A stretch of DNA of 34,265 nucleotides from Planctomycetaceae bacterium (GCA_900299185.1 OMIV01000377.1:1-34265), one strand, 5' to 3'; positions 8,241-17,084 are shown, numbered from the stretch's first letter. Notes: generated by a model not told the origin, from the sequence alone. Numbers and translations are program-made.

Positions 8241-8942
8241 ATGTCGGTGCATTGGATTGTGTTTGATGCCGTGGGGACTGTGATTTATCCGACTCCCAGT
8301 GTGGCGGTGGCTTATCACGAGATCGGTCGAAAGTTCGGAACGTCGCTGTCGTTGGAAGAAATTCGCACGCGATTTCGATCCGCCTTCGCGACCGCATCGG
8401 AGTCAATTAACTCTGGGACGAGTGAAGCTGACGAAGAAGCATTCTGGCGCGAGATCGTGAATGGAGTTTTGCCCGACGTGAGTGATCCCGAGTTGTGCTT
8501 TCGAGAACTCTTCGACCACTTCGCTCGAATAACCGCTTGGGCCTGCTTTGATGATGTCGCTCCAACGCTCGAAGGGTTGCGGTCGCGCGGCTTTCGTTTG
8601 GCGGTCGCTTCGAACTTCGATCGGCGATTGCATCCGTTATGTGACGGGCTTGGAGCAGGGCAGCCGCTGCGGTTGTTTGAACGCCGAGTGATCTCGTCCG
8701 AAGTCGGCTTTCGGAAACCGGCGGCTGAGTTCTATCAGGCCGTGTTGAAAGTCACTGAAGCTGGTCCTGACGAATTGCTTGTTGTTGGCGATGATGAGCA
8801 GAACGATGTGCTGGGAGCGCGAGTAGCAGGACTAAGAGCGATTCATCTGCGACGCGATGCCTCAGCCGCGCAGCATGATCGAGCGTTGTTCGATCGCGAC
8901 TTCATTTCATCATTGTCGGAATTGGAAGCCCTCGAACTATGA
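8241..8942 (+). CDS. HAD superfamily hydrolase, variant motif I
   Basis: A 233-residue HAD-IA-type protein. Motif I is FDAVGT: the nucleophile Asp is residue 9, but the usual second Asp (the general acid, two residues on) is Val. Motif II is VASNFD, the motif III lysine is in FRKPAAEFY, and motif IV is VGDDEQNDVLGA with the metal-binding acids. An alpha-helical cap fills residues 15-100. The DAVGT variant is known in part of this superfamily, so activity may be altered rather than lost; the substrate is unknown. AGGA at 8231-8234 lies six bases before the ATG. Its TGA overlaps the next gene's ATG (ATGA, 8939-8942), indicating translational coupling with the lipid kinase. Confidence 0.85.
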   Translation: MSVHWIVFDAVGTVIYPTPSVAVAYHEIGRKFGTSLSLEEIRTRFRSAFATASESINSGTSEADEEAFWREIVNGVLPDVSDPELCFRELFDHFARITAWACFDDVAPTLEGLRSRGFRLAVASNFDRRLHPLCDGLGAGQPLRLFERRVISSEVGFRKPAAEFYQAVLKVTEAGPDELLVVGDDEQNDVLGARVAGLRAIHLRRDASAAQHDRALFDRDFISSLSELEALEL

Positions 8943-9814
8943 CGCGCACTTGGGTCGCGATTCAGCGGAACCCCAACTCGGGCACGGGCCGAAAGAAAGC
9001 TCGGATTCTCGGACTCATTCAAGCACTGCGTCGGCATGGCATTCGGCCTCGACTGTATTCGCGTCGTGAGCAATTGGATGAGCAGTTGCGAACTGAAGCC
9101 GGACGCGAAGGTTTGTTGTGCATCGTCGCAGCGGGTGGAGACGGCACGATTGCGGATGTCGTCAATCGGTTCCCCGGAATTACCGTCTGTCCGTTTCCAC
9201 TCGGCACCGAGAACGTACTCTGCAAGTACCTGCGGATCACTGACGATGGCGAGATGGTGGCGGAGATGATCGTGCGGCATCACTGGCGTGAGTTCGACTT
9301 GGGTCAGATTAACGGTCGCCGTTTCACCATGATGGCCAGTGCCGGTTTCGATGGAGATGTTGTGCATCGAGTCCATCAAGCTCGTCGCGGCAACATCACC
9401 AAGTTGGCTTACATGAAGCCGCTGTGGCAGACCACTTTTACTTACAAGTTCCCGCTCGCTCGGGTGTTCTTCGACGATGATCCGCAGCCGGTCAGCGGTA
9501 GCTTGGTGATGGTTGCGAACTTGCCGTGCTATGGCATGGGTTTGCGGATCGTGCCCCACGCGAACGGTAATGACGGGTTGCTCGATGTGGGTGTCTTTCC
9601 TGAGCCGGGCAGCATGAACTTGATTGGCTATGGCTTCGATGTGTTGGCCGGTCGCCAAGTTCAGCCTGGGCACGACGCCGTCTTTCGGCAGGCTCGTAAG
9701 ATTCGTTTGGAGTCAGACTCGCCGGTGCCGGTGCAAATTGATGGCGATCCGCTGGGCATGACCCCGTGCGATATTGAAGTCGTCCCGAACGCCATGAGGT
9801 TGATCGTCCCGTGA
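8939..9814 (+). CDS. Diacylglycerol kinase family lipid kinase (DAGKc domain)
   Basis: A 291-residue lipid kinase of the YegS/DgkB/BmrU type. The nucleotide-binding signature AAGGDGTIADV is at residues 64-74, preceded by the N-terminal strand and NPNSGTG loop (11-17). The C-terminal beta-sandwich half carries the ASAGFDGDVV motif and ends with PVPVQIDGDPLG, typical of the family. It would phosphorylate diacylglycerol or a related lipid at the inner membrane face; the exact substrate cannot be read from sequence. It overlaps the HAD gene by four bases, so the two are probably made together, perhaps as kinase and phosphatase on related substrates (inference). Confidence 0.9.
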   Translation: MTRTWVAIQRNPNSGTGRKKARILGLIQALRRHGIRPRLYSRREQLDEQLRTEAGREGLLCIVAAGGDGTIADVVNRFPGITVCPFPLGTENVLCKYLRITDDGEMVAEMIVRHHWREFDLGQINGRRFTMMASAGFDGDVVHRVHQARRGNITKLAYMKPLWQTTFTYKFPLARVFFDDDPQPVSGSLVMVANLPCYGMGLRIVPHANGNDGLLDVGVFPEPGSMNLIGYGFDVLAGRQVQPGHDAVFRQARKIRLESDSPVPVQIDGDPLGMTPCDIEVVPNAMRLIVP

Positions 9815-10177
9815 TCCCTCGGGCTGCGACTCTGACTTTCCTGCCTATCCGGCTGATGAAACCTGTTGTGCCGAGCCTGCGGGTCGCTCGTGTCCCGTCA
9901 AAAAGGACCGGCCTGCCTACGTTCGTTCGCCGATTCCTTCTGAAGCATCTGAAAACAACTTGTTCGCAGAATTGGTGACCTCCAAACTGCCCGCACTTTG
10001 AACATGGGTTGGTAGCGCGGTCTTCCATGCCGTGCGTTCCGCGAGTTGTTCGTGGCCGCCACCGAAAGTCTGTTCGGCGCGAGATGGAGTCTCCTGCCGT
10101 GAGACTCTCCGAAATTGAAACTCACCAGCGTGGCGAGCAGTTCGCTCGAGCCAGGCTCTCCTTCCAGGACGCACATC
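9815..10177. other. 363-base gap with a small stem-loop in the leader of the next gene
   Basis: No gene is supported here. The one clear structure is an inverted repeat GAGTCTC (10087-10093) and GAGACTC (10101-10107) with a 7-base loop, about 70 bases before the next ATG. It has no T-tract, so it is more likely a leader hairpin than a terminator. No promoter stands out. Confidence 0.4.
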
Positions 10178-11023
10178 ATGCTGCGACGCCTCTGTTTGAC
10201 TCTCGCTGTTCTCGCCGCCTCGTCGTCCGCTTGGGCGCAAGGGCTGATTTGGTCGCTGCCCAAAGAAGATGGCATGTCGGTCAAGTTTGAGGGCTCTTAC
10301 AAGCAGACCGAACAACGGCCTGGTTCGAACGATGGACCGTTGGAGTTGGAGTGGGCTCAGCACTTGTGGGTGAAGTCGGTTGGCAAAGAGGACGCTGATT
10401 ACAAAGGCGAGAAGACACCTTGCCGTTGGGTCGAGATCAAGGTTGTTACGGGCCGAATCAATCAAGGTGCCATCGACACGGGCTCGGTTGGCGAGCGGAT
10501 CTACAAGGTGCTGGTTCCCGAGAAGGCCATCGAAGGCCGCATCAAGGACGACCGCAATCTGCCCATCGTTTACGTGCCAATCGTGAAGGGCTTCCGCAAG
10601 ATCAACGGTAAGGATCCCGCCGCGAAGCCGATCACTTCGAATGTCTTGCAGATCTATCCGGTGCTCGGCTTGGTACGCGACTTCAAAGAACTCGAAGAGT
10701 CTCCAGGTATGGAGTCCGTGCAAGTTGGCAACGACACGTTTGAAGCCAAGGAATTCAAAGGCAACTTGGAGCAGGAGAGTTTGGTCTCACGCTTCACTCA
10801 CGAAGCCAAGTTCTATCGCTCCAAGGACGTGCCTTTTGGGTTGGCTCGTTGGACGGTGACGATCAACCAGGAGCGCAAGGCTGAAGCTGAACCGCGATCC
10901 GCGTTTAAGCCGGTCAGCGAGATCAAGCTCGAAATGACTGCTCGCGAAATCACTTCGGACGCCAAGAGCGAACTGATTACGGAAGCTGCTCCAGTCGCCG
11001 CTGAAAACGCGAATCAGCAATAG
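10178..11023 (+). CDS. Secreted protein of unknown function
   Basis: A 281-residue protein with a Sec signal peptide (MLRRLCLTLAVLAASSSAWA, cleavage before Q21). The mature part is soluble and mixed alpha/beta, beginning with GLIWSLPKEDGMSVKFEG and containing WVEIKVVTG and a near C-terminal EIKLEMTAREI strand; there is no further membrane segment. I do not recognise a family. AGGA at 10166-10169, eight bases before ATG 10178, decides the start over an in-frame ATG at 10115 that would bury the signal peptide. It is convergent with bpt, with a stem-loop in between. Confidence 0.8.
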   Translation: MLRRLCLTLAVLAASSSAWAQGLIWSLPKEDGMSVKFEGSYKQTEQRPGSNDGPLELEWAQHLWVKSVGKEDADYKGEKTPCRWVEIKVVTGRINQGAIDTGSVGERIYKVLVPEKAIEGRIKDDRNLPIVYVPIVKGFRKINGKDPAAKPITSNVLQIYPVLGLVRDFKELEESPGMESVQVGNDTFEAKEFKGNLEQESLVSRFTHEAKFYRSKDVPFGLARWTVTINQERKAEAEPRSAFKPVSEIKLEMTAREITSDAKSELITEAAPVAAENANQQ

Positions 11024-11063
11024 CACCGGCTTCGTGGTGCAGCATGGGAAACTCGTTTGCCGA

Positions 11064-11086
11064 GTGACTCAGTGTGCTTGAGTCAC
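11064..11086. terminator. Stem-loop between convergent genes
   Basis: GTGACTCA (11064-11071) and TGAGTCAC (11079-11086) form a perfect 8-bp stem with a 7-base loop, 41 bases after the secreted-protein stop and 17 bases past the bpt stop. The downstream T-tract is weak (TTCTTCT), so it is a plausible but unproven terminator for either side. Confidence 0.4.
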
Positions 11087-11102
11087 GCACTTCTTCTGAT
11101 AG

Positions 11103-11852
11103 CTATTGCTTGTCGGGAGCCAAACGCCAGTCGGGCTCTTCGTCGTCGGCGACAAATCGCGACAGCAACTCGTGCGGCTGGTAACGCGACTTGTAGGTCA
11201 TCGATTGGTTCTGCTCGATCCAATAGCCGAGGTAGACGTGAGGCAGACCTTGAGACTGTGCGAAGCGCAGTTCGGTCAACGCTGAGAATGTCCCTGGACC
11301 GAGTTCTCGCCACTTCGGGTCGTGGAAGAAGTAGGCACTCGATAGTCCGAGCGGCGTGATGTCGACTAATCCGACGCCGACGAGTTGGCTGTTGTCCCAA
11401 TAGAGCAGCTCGTAAGCGAACTCGTATCTCTTGCCAATAAAGCCTTCGAAGTAGTCTTCGGGCGTCGTCGTCTTGGCAGGCCAACCTCGTCGTTCGGCCA
11501 TGTCGAGGTGATAAGCGTCGAAGAGCCGCATGTGGTCACGGGTGATTGAAGGTGGCCCGATCGTGACTTCGATGTGCTCGTTGCGATTGAGCGTTCTTCG
11601 TTGGCTTTTCGACGGGTGGAAGTTTTCTGTCACGACACGAATCGGTCGGCACTTCGTACACGCCGCGCAGATCGGACGAAAAATGTGCAGCCCGAAGCGA
11701 CGCCAACCGCGTCGCAGAAGTTCGCCGAAGTTGTCTGCGTTGAGATCACCGCAAACTCGATAGTCGAAGCAAGCCGTTTCTTCGGGCAGATAGCTGCAGG
11801 CATGTGGCTCGGATTGGACTCGAACGAGATCCGTAACTTCCGCAGCGGGCAT
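11103..11852 (-). CDS. bpt: Aspartate/glutamate leucyltransferase or arginyltransferase (Bpt/Ate family)
   Basis: A 249-residue aminoacyl-tRNA-protein transferase. Members attach Leu (Bpt) or Arg (Ate) to the N-terminus of proteins starting with acidic residues, making them substrates for N-end-rule proteolysis by the ClpS/ClpAP route. The N-terminal ATE_N domain shows the cysteine pattern CFDYRVC and CAACTKCRPIRV. The C-terminal GNAT-like domain includes WDNSQLVGVGLVDITPLGLSSAYFF and YLGYWIEQNQSMTYKSRY, close to the family signature. Length matches bacterial Bpt. The ATG at 11852 has AAGGA about eight bases upstream on its strand. Leu versus Arg specificity is inferred from the bacterial setting. 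Confidence 0.9.
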   Translation of the reverse strand: MPAAEVTDLVRVQSEPHACSYLPEETACFDYRVCGDLNADNFGELLRRGWRRFGLHIFRPICAACTKCRPIRVVTENFHPSKSQRRTLNRNEHIEVTIGPPSITRDHMRLFDAYHLDMAERRGWPAKTTTPEDYFEGFIGKRYEFAYELLYWDNSQLVGVGLVDITPLGLSSAYFFHDPKWRELGPGTFSALTELRFAQSQGLPHVYLGYWIEQNQSMTYKSRYQPHELLSRFVADDEEPDWRLAPDKQ

Positions 11853-11902
11853 GACGGCGGTCCTTATGGTCGGCTGAAGGCGATGATGCCGGTTCTTACG
11901 GG

Positions 11903-12022
11903 ATGACTTTGCGACAACTTCATGAGCTGCAGCCTATCGCATGGCTCGCGTCCTTCGCTCTCATCGCAGGCACCGTTATCGTCCTGGTTCGTCGCGGCGG
12001 GTCAGAGGACTTGTCGCCTTAG
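11903..12022 (+). CDS. Possible 39-residue single-pass membrane peptide
   Basis: ATG 11903 to TAG 12020-12022 encodes 39 residues: a short polar start (MTLRQLHELQP), a clean hydrophobic helix (IAWLASFALIAGTVIVLV), then RRGGSEDLSP. This positive-inside pattern is unlikely to be noise, though no strong ribosome site precedes it. It lies 33 bases before the MMPL exporter and could be a small accessory subunit. No family is recognised. Confidence 0.45.
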   Translation: MTLRQLHELQPIAWLASFALIAGTVIVLVRRGGSEDLSP

Positions 12023-12055
12023 CTTGCTGGTTCGATCGACTCTTGCCCCCAGTGC

Positions 12056-14488
12056 ATGATGCACGACTCCGTTCAAACAACCACTCACTCCACATCGTTG
12101 GTCTCACGCTGCATAGAAGGGTTGCTGCGCTGGCGTGGGCTGCTGCTTGTTGGCGTGGCGTTGCTAACGGTGGTGATCTGGCCGCTCGCCGATCGACTGC
12201 AATTCGACCAGTCGATCGAAACGCTGTACGCCGCCGATGACTCGCATCTCATCGATTACCTCGAAAGCAAACGACTCTTTGGTGGTGACGAACTCCTCAT
12301 CATCGCTTGGAATCAGGACAACCTGTTTGAGGGTGATTCGTACTCGATCACTCCCGACGTCAGTCGCGATATTAAGGCGTTCGCTGAGCGAGTTGGCCAA
12401 GTTCCCGGCGTTGAAGAAGGTTCCATTCAGCACGCCCCGGCCGCGTTAGCGTTTCCTTACGAACGACACCGAGTGGCCGAGATGGTGGAAGGCATGTTGC
12501 TGGGCAGCGATCGTCGAACGACGGCTGTGATCGCTCGTTTGACGCCAGAGAAGTCTGCCAGCGTGCCGCGCGCTGAAACGTTTCGGCGGATTCGTGAGTT
12601 AGCTCAGAGTCACAATCCGCCTGCTGTGGTTGTGGGTGAGCCAATCCAAATCAATGAGATGTTTCGCTTGGTCGAACAAGACGGGCATCTGCTGTTCTTG
12701 GTCTCGCTGATGATTCTCGCGGCCATCTTGGTCATCGTCCTGCAGAGCGTTCGTTGGGTGATCTTTCCTTTGGTCGTGGTGGCTTTGACCGTGCGCGGCA
12801 CGCAGGCCATGTTCGTGGTGTTGGGTGTAAAGCTCAGCATGGTGAGTTCCATGTTGAACTCGCTGGTGACCGTGATCGGTGTCGCGACAGCCATGCACTT
12901 GGCGATGAAGTATCGCGAACTGCGTTCGGACCATCCGCCAGAAAAGGCGCTGTCGCTGGCGATGGCAAAGCTGTTGGGCCCACTGTTCTGGACGACGTTA
13001 ACCACGGCCTATGGCTTTGCCGTGGTGATGACCAGCAAGGTTACGCCGTGTCGCAGCTTCGGCATGATGATGGCCGCGGCGACCATGATGGTGCTCGTTG
13101 TTGTCTATCTGGTCGTGCCGTTTTGCTTGCTGGGAATGGAGCGGCTTTCTCGTTTACGAGCATCAAGTGCTGATGGCTCGCCTGCGTCTGAGAAGCTCAC
13201 CATCTGGCAACGCTGGTTCGGTGATCCGGCAGCCGCTCCGGCTGAAGAACAACTTGTGCGCGGCCTTTCCAAGATCGTGCATCTGGCTGATCGACATCCG
13301 CGCGGCGTGATGATCGGGACGCTGTTGCTCGTGGCTTGGGCCGGTTGGGGACTGACGAAGATCGATGTCGAAACCGACTTCAGTCGCAACTTTCGCGACA
13401 ACAGCGAATTGGTTCGCTCGCTGAACTTTGTCGAGACTCGGCTTGGTGGTGCAGGCACTTGGGAAGTGAGCTTTCCGGCTCCTCGCGAATTGAACGACGA
13501 ATATCTCGACAAGGTCCGCAGTCTGTCGGAGCGACTGCGGTCCGAGTTGCTCATTACTCCCGAACAAATGCAGCAACGCGGTGAGGGCGATGGCAAGCTG
13601 ACCAAGGTCGTGGCTGTGACCGATGGTTTGGATTTGATTCCCAAGAAGATCGGCATTGGTTTCTTGTCGAAGACGATCTCGCTCGAGCAACGCTTAGCGA
13701 TTCTCGACAACCTGCCCGGCAGTGTGCTGTCGAGTCTCTACAACGCCGAGTCGGGGCGCATGCGGCTATTGTTGCGAGGGCTCGAACGGCAACGCTCTGA
13801 CAAGAAGTTGCAGTTGATCGAGCGCGTGCAGTCGATCGTTGAGGACGCCTGGTCGACCGTCGCTGTGGCGGCAACATCGAATGCAGAGAGCAAGGACGCG
13901 AGTGCTATCTCGAATCACAAAGTCAGCACGAGCGGGCTGTTCGTGCTGCTGACGTTTTTGATTTCGAGCTTGATGGAGGATCAAGTCACCAGCTTCGTGC
14001 TATCGAGCGTGGGCATTGTGGTGATGATGAGTGTTGAATTTCGGAGCTTGAAGATTGGCCTCATCGCGCTCGTCCCGAATGTGTTTCCCATCGTGATGGT
14101 TGTGGGGACGATGGGTTGGTTTGGGCTTCCCATTAACATTGCGACGGCCATGATCGCGAGTGTGTCGATGGGGCTTACGGTCGATTCCAGCATCATCTAT
14201 CTGGATGACTTCTTAACCGCGCGGCGCAAAGGTTTGTCGGTGCGTGCGGCGTTGGATGGGACTCAGGCTCATGTGGGACGCACGCTGGTCTTCACCAACT
14301 TGGCACTTGTCGCCGGCTTCTGTGTGCTGACTCTGTCGCACTTCATCCCGCTGGTTTACTTCGGGTTGTTGGTCAGCGTGGCGATGGCCGGAGGTCTCGT
14401 CGGCAACTTGTTCTTACTGCCGCTCTTGCTGCGGACGTTTCAACGCGATGCCGTGACTTCGAGCGAATCTCAATTGCGGAGTGACTGA
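12056..14488 (+). CDS. MMPL/RND family transporter
   Basis: An 810-residue inner-membrane protein with the two-fold RND layout: a first helix near residues 24-44, a periplasmic domain (about 55-205), six helices (about 210-360), a second lead helix (about 415-432, MIGTLLLVAWAGWGLTKI), a second periplasmic domain (435-620) and six more helices to the end. Acidic and polar residues in the central helices (for example SMGLTVDSSIIYLDDFL) fit the proton path of MMPL/sterol-sensing-type exporters. The family exports lipids or hydrophobic compounds using the proton gradient. No membrane-fusion or outer-membrane partner is adjacent, which is common for the MMPL branch. The start at 12056 is the first of two consecutive ATGs; no ribosome site is visible. 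Confidence 0.88.
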   Translation: MMHDSVQTTTHSTSLVSRCIEGLLRWRGLLLVGVALLTVVIWPLADRLQFDQSIETLYAADDSHLIDYLESKRLFGGDELLIIAWNQDNLFEGDSYSITPDVSRDIKAFAERVGQVPGVEEGSIQHAPAALAFPYERHRVAEMVEGMLLGSDRRTTAVIARLTPEKSASVPRAETFRRIRELAQSHNPPAVVVGEPIQINEMFRLVEQDGHLLFLVSLMILAAILVIVLQSVRWVIFPLVVVALTVRGTQAMFVVLGVKLSMVSSMLNSLVTVIGVATAMHLAMKYRELRSDHPPEKALSLAMAKLLGPLFWTTLTTAYGFAVVMTSKVTPCRSFGMMMAAATMMVLVVVYLVVPFCLLGMERLSRLRASSADGSPASEKLTIWQRWFGDPAAAPAEEQLVRGLSKIVHLADRHPRGVMIGTLLLVAWAGWGLTKIDVETDFSRNFRDNSELVRSLNFVETRLGGAGTWEVSFPAPRELNDEYLDKVRSLSERLRSELLITPEQMQQRGEGDGKLTKVVAVTDGLDLIPKKIGIGFLSKTISLEQRLAILDNLPGSVLSSLYNAESGRMRLLLRGLERQRSDKKLQLIERVQSIVEDAWSTVAVAATSNAESKDASAISNHKVSTSGLFVLLTFLISSLMEDQVTSFVLSSVGIVVMMSVEFRSLKIGLIALVPNVFPIVMVVGTMGWFGLPINIATAMIASVSMGLTVDSSIIYLDDFLTARRKGLSVRAALDGTQAHVGRTLVFTNLALVAGFCVLTLSHFIPLVYFGLLVSVAMAGGLVGNLFLLPLLLRTFQRDAVTSSESQLRSD

Positions 14489-14548
14489 GCGACATTGACG
14501 ACCCATTCCGCGACTCGCTCAACCCAAAGGGCCAGTCTCGCAATTGCG

Positions 14549-14950
14549 CTAAGCTGCGGCTTGGTCTGGTTGAGTCTTCTTTTCCGCGAGGCCGAGAACT
14601 TGTTTCCCGGCCAGCGTCAGTTGGTAGACGACTTCTGCGGTCTTGTCGGCGAGGTCGCACTTTAAGAATCCGTAGGCGATCAAGCGGCCGTGGATCTTGG
14701 AAAGTTCAGATCGTTCGACGCCGTCGACTTGATGGATGCGAGATAGCCAGCGAGCACCACGACGATGCTTGCCGCCTTCCTCGGCGTCGGCATCCTCAGT
14801 TGCCTCACCGTCAGCTTCGGACGTCGTTTCCTCGGCAGGTGCATCTGCCGCACCGGGAGCGCCTGCGTCCTGCTGAGCCAAGTAGTAGGCTTGCAGCACT
14901 TGGACCCAAGTGGGGTTTTCCAAAACGAGAGTGAAGTCTGAGTCGATCAT
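14549..14950 (-). CDS. Small acidic protein with winged-helix-like C-terminus
   Basis: A 133-residue cytoplasmic protein from ATG 14950. The N-terminal segment (DSDFTLVLENPTWVQVLQAY) is followed by a low-complexity Ala/Glu/Asp linker (about residues 30-62) and a C-terminal part (RWLSRIHQVDGVERSELSKI to VVYQLTLAGKQVLGL) that reads like a winged helix with a beta hairpin. The frame can be extended upstream, but the extra residues look random and run into the divergent gene, so the shorter start was chosen. Function unknown; DNA binding is possible. The 246 bases between it and the next divergent gene hold only a 12-bp direct repeat, CGGCGACTTCGA, at 15018 and 15042. Confidence 0.6.
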   Translation of the reverse strand: MIDSDFTLVLENPTWVQVLQAYYLAQQDAGAPGAADAPAEETTSEADGEATEDADAEEGGKHRRGARWLSRIHQVDGVERSELSKIHGRLIAYGFLKCDLADKTAEVVYQLTLAGKQVLGLAEKKTQPDQAAA

Positions 14951-15196
14951 GCTCTCGATATCGGTCGCACCGATGACGAGATGCAGTAACGCTCTGTGGC
15001 CCGCTACGAACGGACTGCGGCGACTTCGATGTCGTCCAGTCCGGCGACTTCGACAGAATCGAGTGAAGATCGCTTCGGACGATTGATCGAACGGAGAACT
15101 TCGCGATGACTCGATTGGGTTTTCGTAACCCGCAAGGTTTGCCAACTTGTTCGCCGTTCGGATGCATGCCACCTCTTTTCTCAAAGACCACCAACG

Positions 15197-16381
15197 ATGC
15201 TCAAGCTGCGTTGCTTGTTGATTGCGCTGCTTCTGGTTTCGCTGGATAGCGGCGTTGATTCGTTCGCTCGTCGACTCCGAGCCGATGAGCCGGTGATGGT
15301 CGGGCAGCACGTGCGAGTGACGTTGCGAGATAAGCAGCAAGTCGAGCAAACGATTGTGGGACGTGTGCTCGTTAAAGCTGCCGATGGAGGCTTACTGATT
15401 GAGTCTGCGGATGGCCGGTTCTCAACGGCCCCTGCCGAGCAACTGCAACAAGTCACTCTCGTGGCAGATGAGTTTCGAATGCTGACGGGTGATGCACTGA
15501 AGAAGCACTTGGCTGAGCAGCTCGCTCACTTGAAGTTGCCCGGTGAGATCCAATTCGCGACGACCGAGCACTATGTCTTTGCCACGAACGGCAACGTGGT
15601 CACAGCCGAATGGGCGGCTCAGACGCTGGAGAAACTTCATCGCGTCTTTCATCTGTATTGGGAGCAGCAAGAACTGAAGCTGGTGCCTGCCGAGCGACCG
15701 TTGATCGGGTTGTGGTTTGCGACTCAAACCGACTTCGCGAAGTACGGCACGGCGGACGGCAATCCGCTGGCTGCGAAGGGTAATGGTTATTACTCCATGA
15801 CCACTAATCGCTTCGCGTTGTTCGACTTTCCGACAAAGCCGGGAATGCCGCCGTTGAAAACGGTGGCTGATGCTCAGCGGGCCAGCGTCGCTCATCCCAC
15901 GATCACGGCGACGCTGTTGCACGAGGGCCTGCACCAGATCGCATACAACTCGGGCTTGCATCAGCGCTACTCAGACGTGCCCGTCTGGTTGAGCGAGGGC
16001 ATGGCGATGTTCTTCGAGTCGATTGATCTCAATGCCAAAGATGAAACGAAGTCTGTTGGTCGCACGAATCCCGCGCGACTGAAGTCGTATCGCCTGCTGC
16101 AAAAGATGCCGAAGGACGCAATGCCGCTGCAGAGTTTGATTGCGACCAACGAACGCTTTGCCAAAGCCGACGAGATTCCTCGGTCGTACCCCGAAGCGTG
16201 GGCGCTGACATATTTCTTACTCAAGCAGCAGCCCGCGAAGTACGTCGACTATCTGCGAGTCATCCAAGCGAAGCCGGTGCTGCAATGGGACGAGCCTGAC
16301 GAGCGGATGGCAAACTTTCGGACGGCTTTTGGTGATCCCGCGACGGTTCAACAACAGGTCCGGCGCTTTGTTGATCGCTGA
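15197..16381 (+). CDS. Secreted DUF1570-type gluzincin-like protein
   Basis: A 394-residue exported protein. The N-terminus (MLKLRCLLIALLLVSLDSG) is a signal peptide. A small beta-rich domain at about residues 35-85 (VGQHVRVTLRDKQQVEQTIV) resembles an SH3-like fold. The core domain carries LLHEGLHQIAYNSG, an HExxH zinc motif with H242, E243 and H246. About 25 residues later comes WLSEGMAMFFE, whose Glu would be the third zinc ligand, as in the peptidase MA-like gluzincins of DUF1570. It probably acts in the periplasm on an unknown protein substrate. It is convergent with the ExbD genes. Catalysis is inferred from the motif. Confidence 0.8.
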   Translation: MLKLRCLLIALLLVSLDSGVDSFARRLRADEPVMVGQHVRVTLRDKQQVEQTIVGRVLVKAADGGLLIESADGRFSTAPAEQLQQVTLVADEFRMLTGDALKKHLAEQLAHLKLPGEIQFATTEHYVFATNGNVVTAEWAAQTLEKLHRVFHLYWEQQELKLVPAERPLIGLWFATQTDFAKYGTADGNPLAAKGNGYYSMTTNRFALFDFPTKPGMPPLKTVADAQRASVAHPTITATLLHEGLHQIAYNSGLHQRYSDVPVWLSEGMAMFFESIDLNAKDETKSVGRTNPARLKSYRLLQKMPKDAMPLQSLIATNERFAKADEIPRSYPEAWALTYFLLKQQPAKYVDYLRVIQAKPVLQWDEPDERMANFRTAFGDPATVQQQVRRFVDR

Positions 16382-16472
16382 ATTTTGTGACGACCGCCAC
16401 GTGGCCATTCAGCGGTTGCATCATCGGCGTGATGATTGAAGTTTGCTTTCAAGGATGAATCGCCTCGAAGCT

Positions 16473-17084
16473 CTATTCATCCTCGGACTTCGAAGTCAGC
16501 CGAATCTTTTGAATGCCGAGTTCATTCGCGATATCGATGACTTGCACGACCGCGTCGTGAATTGCTGCCGGATGCGCGTCGATGACGAGTTCGGCTTTCT
16601 CTGCGGTGCGACTGGTACGGATTTTGGCGGACAACTCGGTCGGTGCTGTCGCCACGTCGTCGACGAAGTAGTTATTGCGTTCGTTGATTGCGACCACGAT
16701 GGAGGCTTCGGCAACGTCTTCAAAGTCGACGCTGCTGGATGAACCGCCGCCTGAGCCATCGTCTTTCTTCTGAGCCGTTGGCGGTGGCGTGGGGAGCGTC
16801 TTTTGTTCGATGTAACGCGCGGTGAGGATGAAGAAGATCAGCAGCAACATCGTCACGTCGACCATCGGTGTGAGGTCGAGCTCGCCGAACTCATTTTCTT
16901 TCTTCGCCGAGCCACCGAAACCGTCTTCTTCTTCGCCTTCGAAGTGATGCTCGTCTTTCAGTTCCGGCGCGGGGATTGTGATCTTGTTCTTACAGTTAGG
17001 ACACTCCACCGACCGACCTGCCATCTTTTCAGGGCAGGCGACTCGCTTTTGACAGTGTTTACAGCGAAATCGAATCTCGCTCAT
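16473..17084 (-). CDS. ExbD/TolR family protein with N-terminal zinc ribbon
   Basis: A 203-residue biopolymer-transport protein. The N-terminal 35 residues form a zinc-ribbon-like module (CKHC at 8-11, a Cys at 17, CPNC at 28-31), followed by an acidic linker. Then comes the ExbD core: LDLTPMVDVTMLLLIFFILTA with the membrane helix and its conserved Asp, a Pro/Gly/Ser-rich periplasmic linker, and a TolR-like C-terminal domain ending in EDE. ExbD works with ExbB as a proton channel that energises outer-membrane processes through a TonB- or TolA-like partner. It is the last gene of the minus-strand trio; AGGA about nine bases upstream supports ATG 17084. A cytoplasmic zinc ribbon on ExbD is unusual. 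Confidence 0.88.
   Translation of the reverse strand: MSEIRFRCKHCQKRVACPEKMAGRSVECPNCKNKITIPAPELKDEHHFEGEEEDGFGGSAKKENEFGELDLTPMVDVTMLLLIFFILTARYIEQKTLPTPPPTAQKKDDGSGGGSSSSVDFEDVAEASIVVAINERNNYFVDDVATAPTELSAKIRTSRTAEKAELVIDAHPAAIHDAVVQVIDIANELGIQKIRLTSKSEDE

Noticed and set aside
14951-15349. Upstream extension of the small winged-helix-like protein
   Set aside because: The added residues look random and overlap the signal peptide region of the divergent DUF1570 gene; ATG 14950 gives a sensible start.
16452-16483. AGGATGAAT/ATTCATCCT inverted repeat between the DUF1570 gene and ExbD as a terminator
   Set aside because: The perfect 9-bp stem overlaps the ExbD stop codon and is AT-rich with no T-tract on either strand, so a terminator call is not supported.
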